Shown piece by piece: positions 1 through 10,200 of a stretch of 64,000 nucleotides of DNA. The stretch's first letter is position 1, and each line of letters starts with the position of its first letter. The notes under the pieces are model-generated. The model was not told where the DNA came from and made no database searches. It was given only the letters and a program-made list of their open reading frames with translations. Made by a program: the position numbers and the translations under genes. The DNA comes from Colias croceus (taxonomy: Eukaryota > Arthropoda > Insecta > Lepidoptera > Pieridae), in assembly GCF_905220415.1 (NCBI RefSeq), contig NC_059546.1, positions 2,852,001 to 2,916,000 of the forward strand. Direction: 5' to 3'.

Positions 1-1089
1 TATATGTTTTAAGTAAGTAGTAAATTTTGAAATATTTATCGTAATAATTATAACATAGAACAGAACATATTGGTACCTACATAGTAAACATATCTACATA
101 TTTCAGTGTATCAGAGAATCTCCTTCATTTGTACTTATATTTGCGTCAGATAGTTTCAGGTGCATTAGGGTAATTCCAGATGACGGGGTAAATGCAATAA
201 TGTAAAATTATACGTATTAAAGTGATTAATTAAACAAATATAGATAGATGTTTGTTTCCGTGCGATACCTTTACTATATTCACTAGGTAAGTATATGTAC
301 CTATAAATTTAAAGAATGTAATGACGATTCAAAAGTGCTTCTGGAAGAAGTCTAATTGAATAAATAAATGTTTGAGTTTGAGTTTATACACAATAAAACG
401 ATGAAACTAACATGGTATGGTATTCAGAATTTTACAAATTACCCGACATCCGGAATTCCCCGAATGCACTAGGTATATTGTATAAAAATGGAATTTCAAC
501 CAACTTCTATATAAAAAATGGTTTCGCAATTGGCATATTATTTAATTGCCACGAAAATGTCAGTAATAAGCTTTATTTGTATAAACAGCCTTGTAAAGTT
601 TGGTTTACGTGTTTATAGATTTATTATACCTAAATAGAAACGACTGTTTCTAGTGGATTCGAATATAATTAAGTGAAATTTAAATGACTAGCTAGTTCCA
701 ACTTCTACGCAAGATAAACAACAAATGTGTACTTCGACATGTTTTACAATTAATACATTGTTAGAGCTCAACTTTTAAAATTTTAAACTTTTGATTCCTA
801 ATGTCATGAGTTCTGCTTAGTTTCTTACAATACAAATCAATAGCGAACCAATACTATTTGTTCGCATTCTTGTTGTAGTACCTAAATTTTAACAGAAAAA
901 ATGGCTGTACGTCTATTTATGGTCACTTATAATTAAAATAACAATTATTTTAAGTTATCCTAATATGGAATGTCATATGACTGCAAATTGCAGTTAAGAC
1001 GTAGAAAATTTTTTGCCTTCATTGGCTATCACCAATCTACAAAAATATTTAAATTAAGTACTATAATATATCTTTGGTTTAGACGCGGC
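1..1089. other. Region downstream of the protease gene, no gene seen
   Basis: AT-rich sequence with only a LINE tail (313-385). The small open frames here have no recognisable protein character. Confidence 0.5.
313..385 (+). mobile_element. LINE 3' tail
   Basis: Shares AAAAGTGCTTCT, GAAGTCTAATTGAATAAAT and a TTTGAG-repeat tail with copies at 49430-49596 and, inverted, 34577-34712. This looks like the truncated 3' end of a non-LTR retrotransposon. Confidence 0.6.
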
Positions 1090-1248
1090 TTAAATGCCAG
1101 CTATTTCTTTAATCCAGGGTCTGGCAGCAGATACCCTGGAGAAGTAGATTTTGGCCTTTGGTCTACATTCACGCGCGTCGTCTTCAACCCATGAAGCTAC
1201 ACCAATAAGCTTCTCTGATTCGTCGATTAGACCACTACCACTGTCGCC
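1090..1248 (-). CDS. Serine protease exon 6 (catalytic Ser, stop)
   Basis: Acceptor TTCTAG opens directly on GDSGSGLI (Ser238). Ends KIYFSRVSAARPWIKEIAGI then TAA. The C-terminal helix ending in PWIKEI matches the usual end of the S1 fold. No canonical AATAAA was seen within about 400 bp downstream. Confidence 0.94.
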   Translation of the reverse strand, partial: GDSGSGLIDESEKLIGVASWVEDDARECRPKAKIYFSRVSAARPWIKEIAGI

Positions 1249-4200
1249 CTAGAATAGAAAATGAAACATTAATTAATATAATATACCTAGTTATATACAT
1301 AATACAAAAGCACATCTATATATACATAAGTAGTACCTATGAAGTTATTGAAATAAAAGAGAAAAATAATAAAAAGGTTTGCAACTGCTTCACTAACGGA
1401 TTTAAAAATTTTATAATGTAATATTACTATTTATCAGCCCCGATTGTGTCAGTTTGAACTGCTTGGTCGCAATTCCTGCGCTAAATTTTCATGGAATACT
1501 AGCGGTCCGCCCCGGCTTCGCCCGTGGTACATATTAACGTTTTCTCTACATAAGAACCATCCTCGTACTTCAAGGAATATAATAAAAAAAGAATTATCGA
1601 AATCGGTTCAGCCGTTCTCGAGTTATGGAATTACAACGAAAAGTGGCATTGATTTTTATATATTAGATTTAGGGACTGGTGTTGTTTGTTTGTTAAACTT
1701 CAAGTAAAAAATTAATATCAGACTAGGCCAATATCAATACCAATCTGAATCGAAGTTTAAATTAATTTTGCATACATTATTCACATCACAACTTCACCAA
1801 TGAAGGTCATCGCGATGTAACCGGCATTTTGAGAACCAGTCTTGACAACGCATATACCAAACAACACTTCACCAGTAGGTACGGTTATTAACCTTCAAAG
1901 GAGGCCAGTGTATGTTTGGAGAACATAAGAATTCTTATTAGCTGTACCTGCGGCTTTTTTTACCTGTATTGCTTCGTCCTGTTGTCCTGATCTTTTCATG
2001 ATGATATATAGTGCTATAGGCTATAGAGCCTCGACCTATAAATGGGTTATCTAAAACTGCAAAAATTTTTCAAATCGGACCTGCAAATTTTTGCAGAAAC
2101 TAGGTTAGTTTCTGAGATTATAGCGCTTTCAAGCAAACAAACGCTTCAGCTTATTTGAGTATAGATTATTCATAAGACCTTTTTGAAGTGAAACTTCTTT
2201 AGGCGTGTGTGTGGAAAGTAAAATTTAAGGGGCACGTCATGGAGTAAGGCGACAATTTTGGTGTCTTTGAATCTTGGAAAGGAAATATGTATTACTTTTT
2301 TATATAGTTATAGACTATAGAGTATAGATGTTATACTTACATTACAAGCAGTATCATAACGAGGCGGTCTTCCCGTGGCACAGAGCATGTCCTGTGAATC
2401 GTACTCCACCAGTTCTCCGCAGTCCGAGTCAGAAAGCACCTCTAAATCCATCGCGTGCATGTCTGGCCGCATTACGTCCTGAAATTATATATTAATTATA
2501 AAGATTATCTCATTTACTAGTGTTTGAAAATCGATGTACTAAATTGAATATCTTTTACAAACGGACGATTTAATTCGAAACTAAGTCTGGCACAATATTT
2601 TAAAAATTTTAATACTAAGCCTTAAAGCCAAATGCTTACAACAATGTGAATTAATAAAGATATAGATTGTATACGTAGTATATTATTATTAGTCTGTGAT
2701 ATGAGGGGTACAGAATCAAAGGCAGCTATATCCACCTAGGCATTTTTTTCATAAAGCAGAAAAAACGTCTTATTTTATTTTTACTGTAGAAATACGTGTA
2801 AAAAAAGCCTTAAAAAAAGTATTAGGAATGTTGGTACCACTGAACAACACACACCCATAAACCAATCCAAATTAAAACTTTTACGCGATAATTTTAAAAT
2901 CACTTAGCTGCATTTGATACCAACAAAAGGATTTAGCTGTCTTTGAATCTGATTGTAATGGATATAGCTGTTTTTGATACCAATTCTTTGGTGATGACGT
3001 CACAGGAATAGTGATGTGCAGTTAAACTTTATCTAAGGATTTTCTATCCAAAATGAAATGAAAATATGCATTCGTTATTATCACGTCGATTGCTTAAAAA
3101 TTGATACCGAATTATAATCCTACTAATATTATAAAGGCAAAAGTTTGTGGATGGATGGATGTTTGTTACTCTTTCACGCGAAAACTACTGAACAGATTAC
3201 GATGAAATTTGGTATGTAGGTAGCTGAAGACCCAGAATAATACATAGGGGGTAAGGTAGGTGTAGGGCAGGTATAGGGCAGGTATAGGGTAGGTGTAGCG
3301 TAGGTGTTGGATTGATTACTGGACAAGACGACGTCTGCCGGGTCAGCTAGTTGAGTAAATAAAAGAACATTTTTATAAAATCATTTTTATTATGAATTAA
3401 ATTTTATATACTTAAATTCTCTCCTTCTTCTTGAACTTCACATAGATCTTCTACAGTATCGTTCTCTTCAACTCCCCTTTCTTCTAATAGCCGCAGCTCA
3501 TCTTCGTCTAAATGATTCAATACGGCGTGAAAATATCTTAATGTGCCAGGTTTTTCCAAGAGTCACCGTAGTGTTTTTGAAGCAAGTTTCTGACATCTCG
3601 CAACTTTAATGGATTCACTTGTATGCCGCTAGGAATTATTGTTGGTCGTATATCCTCAGCTTTTTTGCCTGGTTTACACAAACTTTTGGGGTTTCCCGTG
3701 TCAGAATTGTAATATAATTCACCACGTACCAACACACTTCCTTGTTTTTTGGATCTTCGAAGAATAAATCTTTTGCACTGAGAAATCTTGAAGTGAATTT
3801 GAGCCGGTGTTTTAACAATACTATTTATTGAACTTTTCCAGTCAAGCACGGGTATATCACGTAGTTGCGTGACTGTAGAGTGTTCACTGATTACAGCGAT
3901 GTACTCTTCTGGCGATGTGATTACCTCAAGTTTTCGGATTTGTTTTTCAATATTCCCGAAAACTCTATCAGGAGGCATGAAAGAATGGCCTGTGATGGGA
4001 AACACTAGTTCCATTTTTTTTACATGACGGTTTTCTAAAAGCCATCGCATGCACATGGAAATCATTATATAATTTTTATTTTGGCCAGCACATCCATCTG
4101 CCACTAAACGGACGTGGGTTACATCAGTTAGGTCAGTTTTGTTGAGCCTATCATATACAGCAGAAGCAATTTGGTTTGAACCTTTAGCATATTCATTTTC

Positions 4201-7200
4201 TGTCCAGATGTATGCATATGTAGTGTTTTTATTTAAAGGATCTTTCGATGATCCTTGGACTATTGTAAAATTATACAAATACAGCTGCCTGCTGTAATAA
4301 CAGCTCTGGTCGGGCACTTTCGGAAGTACTAAATTCTTTTGGCAATCGAATGAGAATGTAATCATTTGCCCTTCTTTTTCCCTTAGTAGTTTAAAAAATG
4401 CTTGTGCTCTTAATTTGTGTATCCTTTTCTCTATCATCAGTAGGTTTTTCTTTGATGTATCATTTTCGTTTTTCAATTTTTCTTGAAGTTCAAGGCATTT
4501 CGAGCACACATCCGTCCTTGGACTCCCAAAACCAAGATTAAAATCCTGATTAAAGATAGATCTAAAGTAAGATGATTTGACTGGGCTGTTTGGATGTGCT
4601 TGTTTAAAAAGTTTATATATTTTTTTAATATTGAGCTCACTAGGTAGGTATTTACGTTGCTGCGATGATCCTCTGCAATAATGTGCTTCAACGCAATTCA
4701 AAGACTTTAAAAAACTATGAACTGATTGTCTTTGTGCTGCAAACTTTTGTGTCTTACGGTCACCGCCTCTTTTCTCTGTAGGAACCCGACCAGATTCAAA
4801 GAAGTTTTGCATGACGAACTGAACACGATACTTCGTTATCCCAAGTGTATTTAGAAATACTTTCTGGCAAACTGGAATGGCTTTCTTAAGTGATTTTGCG
4901 TAAATTGCATATTTTATCGAAAAAGCTCTGCTTTTTCTTACGTTTTTTACAGGCCGTTTTCTGGCTGTTTTTTTTACCGAACAGCACTTCAATATTAACG
5001 CATCTTGATGTTGTTTGTTGGGTTTTGAGTAAAACGATCTGTGAAAATGCACTAGATCTAGTATTTTCAATTGTTTACACGCAAATGATTTTGTGTTATG
5101 ATTGCAGGTTATGTTTTCAGGCAAAGATGGCGACGAGTACCTGTGAAACAAAACAAACGTAACCATTACTGTTTTAGCCTATTCAATTTTCATTAAGATG
5201 AAATACTTGCAAAACAAATAGCGACGCCTATATCTCTTACGGTGTGGGCAGAGCGTCACCGATCTCATAGATAGTTTATACGACGTCTGACAAAGTTTTG
5301 AAGGTAGGAAGGTGGAAGTTTATTGCTTAAAGTATATTCGTTCAGAACGTGTCGCGGCGACGGCTTCCTTTGACAAGCGCCGGCACGCGCCTAGGCAGCA
5401 GGTACAAAGAGCGATCGCTTCAGGCTGAACGTACTTTAATTATAGGTTGTCAGCTTATCGCCTAAATTCCAATACACTATAATCCCCGGGACCCTTAATG
5501 GAATGGACCCATCTATTGATAGAAATCGAACTGAACAACATTAAACTTATAGGTAATGTTAAACATAGAATATATACCTCTTCCATCTATTCTTTAAAAA
5601 ATTGTATCTTTTGTTAAAAATTCTATCGAACTCCATCGGATTAAGTACATCACTAGACTAGGCTTACCTGTCAATTTTCGCTTTGTTCGCCTTCCATTTC
5701 TCCGGCTGTTTTTTGCGCTTTCTTCCTTTCCCTGGCAATGCTTCTATTACAGGCACTTCCATTACACGTTTAACTAGTCGTATAACACGTTTTTAGTAAG
5801 AAAACTATGCAAAATCCTATTTAATTTCGATAAAAATCACACCCACGCAAACACGGTTCAGTATGAAATCCGCCATCTTGTCATTACGAAAATGGATGCC
5901 TGTGATTGGCCGAGCTCAATTCTAGCTGTGTTCGTTTCCAAACCCTGTGGATTTAGCTGACTTTGATTCTAAACCGATTCTTTAAACGGGAATTTGGCTG
6001 GGATTTAGCTGTTTTAGGTACCAAACAATTTTGTGAACTTATGTGGAATAGTATGAAGAATAAGATGGCATTCACAGTTTAAAAAATGACTTGTTGTGGA
6101 TATAGCTGCCTTTGATTCTATACCCCTCATATATAGTTTTTTTTTAGATAAATAATTATGTAACTATGTGAATTAATTTAAGTTTGATTTTTATAAATTT
6201 CCAACATAATGTGGTAAAATAAGGAAAATTTGTTGAAATGTTGTTCCATTTACTTTTTCCTTTCAGTTAATATTATGCAAACATATTGTGTTTATCTAAT
6301 TAAAAATTATCATTATTTTATCACATTGTTAATAATAAACCTGAATACATTAATAAAAATGTTGTGTGGTTTTATGAAACCACGGTAAAAGTGAAACTTT
6401 TTTCACACTAAGTATAGACATTTAACTAAAAATTATCGTATTTGTACGATAATTATCGTACGTATCGTGCGTCACGCGACATGCGCTACACAGACCAAAA
6501 AGTTTCACTTTAACACCAATAACTTTGCGACTTAAAATACCGCAAGCTTAAAGCGTATTTTATTTTTAGAATGATGTGACCTTGTCTCAGGGTTTAAGAA
6601 TATTTGAATCTCCATCACTCACCCCATGTGTAGCAGTGCCGTATCCAGCGAAGCCGACGGTTTCCCCAGGATGGTGGTACGTAGCGTCATCTAGACGTGA
6701 TGCTGCAAAGATCTTGCCATCAAGGGTCAGGGGCTCTTCTAACTCGACCAGCAGGAAGTCCCATCGCGCAGCTACCTAAAAGATTATGAAAATATAAATT
6801 TCGTACAATATAATATTGGATATCTGTTTGATTCTGAGTTTTATAATTATTTTCTATATTACTAACTTAAAAAGAATATTAGGAAGTATCAAGTATGGTA
6901 AGTTCTGTCGAATGGTGAAAGGCCAATTTTTTTTTAACCGTCTTCAAAAAAAAGGAGGAGGTTATCAATTCGGCCGGTATATTTTTTTTTTCATGTATGT
7001 ACACCGATTACTCCGAGGTTTCTGAACCGATTTACGTGATTCTTTTTTTGTTCGATGCGGGATGGTGTCGAATTGGTCCCATAAAAATTTTATTCGGATA
7101 GGCCCAGTAGTTTTTATTTTATGAGCATTTTTGTCTGTAGGTATTTGTAAATTTTGCAAGTGCAAGTTTGAAGTCGGTTGTTTTTAACGCAGTTATCACT

Positions 7201-10200
7201 TGTGTCCTACTTAAATGGCATATTCATAAGGTATTGTGTATTAAAAAACTTATTGCAACATTAAACTCGAAATGAGTAATTAAAAAAAAAATCGAGCAAA
7301 ATGAGAACCAAAATAAAAAATAACTTATCCGGGAAGGTCATAACCGTAAAAAATAAAATTATAAAATACCTGTTTGATGTTGTAGCTATCTGTATTCAGC
7401 CAGTAGGGGCCAACAGAGAATCGCGGATGAATGTGCAGTTTCTTTACGCGGGCTTTGATTCCGCTGCCATCTTCAGTGTTGTTTGTTCCCGCCAATATTT
7501 CGCGCCCTCTTGTGAAGAGAGTACTGTAACCAATGGAATTAAGAATCTATGTCCGAGCCTCTAGAAATGTAAAAAATGTATTTTATAGCATTCTAACTGA
7601 TGGCGGGATTCGAACCCGCGTATTTTTGCCATACTGGGGCAACGCATAGCCTGTCATGTCAGACTTTTTCAGATTGCAGTATAAATATTGTTTTATTTGT
7701 AGATATAAAGACCTTTAGTCAATATGAAAATGAGGGAAACCTATTTAACATAGCAATCAGCTTTACCTCAACGCTCGATTAAACCGCTTTTCATTGCCAA
7801 ATTTATTAGGACCATCATGTCTGTGTGTATTGTGATTTTTTAAATTGTTGGGAGATAATACATATAGACTTATAGATTGTATAGAAAATAAAACTGGCAT
7901 GTTCAGTTAACCTAGAAAAAAATACGTTACATAACTCTATTCCTATGTGGAAAACAATAAATACTACAGCTTTTACAAGGACCCAAATTGTACATTTATT
8001 TTAAATCATTGGGGGGGGGGATACATACAACGCAACGTCTGAATAGCCAATAGGTATAAATTATAATATCTTGTAAATTAATTAATTATTATTTATTGCC
8101 GGTATATTTATGAACGATAGGAATGTTAATTATACAGTTATTGTTTTCCTTGTTCTATCGTTTATGTATATTTTTTTTAAAACTATCCTGTTCAAGATAA
8201 ACTAACATAATATTTTATGTATCCAAGAAAAAGCTATCGTAAGGTCATTTCTTATCAAAAAGTCCGGCGATGCTCTCCGTCACATAGAGATGTTCACTAA
8301 CTAAAGAGTTTTATAATATGTAGGTAAGTAATTAAGTATACTGTATACAAGTTACAACAAGGTTGATATTGACTGATTACTACTAACCCTAATCTTTCAA
8401 TGCAATAAGTCCCCAACATTTATATCTTTAGGTGTAAACGACAAACAGGAATAAATATTATTTTAGAATAAACTTAAGTAACTAGATATACAGTATAAAT
8501 ATTTTTTTTAATAATATTTGTCCTTATTTTAAGGATAATTTCAAAAATAGGTACATAAATAAATTGTCCTCAACGTAAACATAAATATAATTGACCACAT
8601 AAATTAATTAAATTATAACTATTCCATTCTCGTGGGATCAATAAATTGTGGTAAACATGGAAAAACCACTGACGTAGTCAATAATGTGTTAATATGTATT
8701 GATATTTAATATACCTACATTCAAGATAAACGTATCTTTTGTATGGTATATACTTTATATATTATAATATTATGAACCTACAAGTATTCATTTTGATATA
8801 CATAAAATCTTGCTACATATTATGACATTCAATTATTTGCGTACTGTGATGCCTTGAAATTGTAAAATACCAAACAACTACATGTCTGGTCATTTTTTTG
8901 TCATCGGTCATTGTTTGTTACGATTTAATTCAAAAACTATTCGGACAATTTTCTTTTCCTTAAAGACTATATTGGTACCGAGCTAAGGTACCGAGTAACA
9001 TAAGCAATTTTGTTATCCAGTCACGACACGGGCAAATCCGGGGCTAGCAGCTAGTTTATCAAATGAAACTTACCAGTGAGCAGCTGATAAGATCCATTTA
9101 TCACCAATGATGGTTCCCCCACACGTCTTTCCAAAGAGCACAGCTGAGGGATATCTCTCGTTCACAGGCTTGCTTAGATCGTCCCGCGGGAGGACGGGAT
9201 GCGGGACTTTGTCCGGATTGCATTTATTTACGTGTAAACCTGAAATATTAAACTAGTTTTATAATACATTTATAAATCAAATCATCCCTTATCAGATTAT
9301 TCAAACAATAAAAATGATGAGTTATTTGTTAGCGATGGGTGCAACTTGCAAGGTTCTTATTTTGTTATAAACGGTTTGTACAAGGATGATGAAAATCTAA
9401 ATGATTGAGAGATGATGTTTCAAAAATACGCTTTGAAATAATAATTTAACTTCCCATATATAAACATAATGGTGTAATTTAACAACATTTCGAGATACTA
9501 GTGCGATAGGCGAGTTATTATCGATTATGATTAATTGATATCGTGTTTATTTTGGATTTTCTCTTTGATAATTCATAAAATACTGTCTAATGTTATTGTG
9601 GAGACGTTTATGCTCAACGATTTACTTGTGATTGCGAGTAGCTAAGCTAAACTGCAGGTGTTTGTCGAGTCTAATTACTGCTGTGTAAGAATAAATTTCT
9701 TAGAATACAATCTAAGAGCAGGCATCAACTACATATTAGTCTCTTAATATCTACTATGGAAAAAATATATTTAAAAGTTTAGAAAATAATAACAACGCTT
9801 GTAATTGTCGAGACTTGTCGATTATCTTGAGATATTTTCGCAATTTTTCGAGAAAAGCAAAGGGAAACAAGAATTAACTTCAATGTCGTGATCAGTATCT
9901 CTCATGTTTCTTGCTAATCGCATTGTTCACAAAAACCGGTATGTGAAACCGTTTTGGCTTTAGTTTAAAATAAATTTAAAATATAGATTTTCATCCAATT
10001 ATTTACGCTCATATCATTTTCAAGACTTTCAAAATATTATAGGAAATGAAAAGCACATAGTTAGAGCCCTAGGTAAACAATACAACTAGATTGAAATAAG
10101 AATTTCCTCAAAATTTTTCGTCTAATGAACCGTTAATATGCATAGAGATAATTATGCAAATGAAATTAGTCATGAAGTTCAGTTTCAGGAACGTTTCGCT

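Larger units (their letters stand above)
2701..6130 (-). mobile_element. DUF7869-type DNA transposon, apparently intact
   Basis: Bounded by 35-bp terminal inverted repeats (2701-2735 and 6096-6130) starting ATGAGGGGTA and differing at a single base. The flanks are TGAT on the left and ATAT on the right, so the target duplication is AT or TA (ambiguous because the junction is self-complementary). It contains a two-exon protein gene on the minus strand (5762 to 3538) and at least six further copies of a subterminal motif TAGCTGnnTTTGAnnC. A Helitron-like element (3118-3351) is nested inside. Near-identical ends and an almost undamaged gene suggest recent movement. It sits in intron 4 of the serine protease gene in the same orientation as the host gene. 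Confidence 0.9.

Noticed and set aside
7603..7619. tRNA gene on the minus strand
   Set aside because: Only a T-arm can be drawn; no acceptor stem or anticodon arm pairs within 80 bases.
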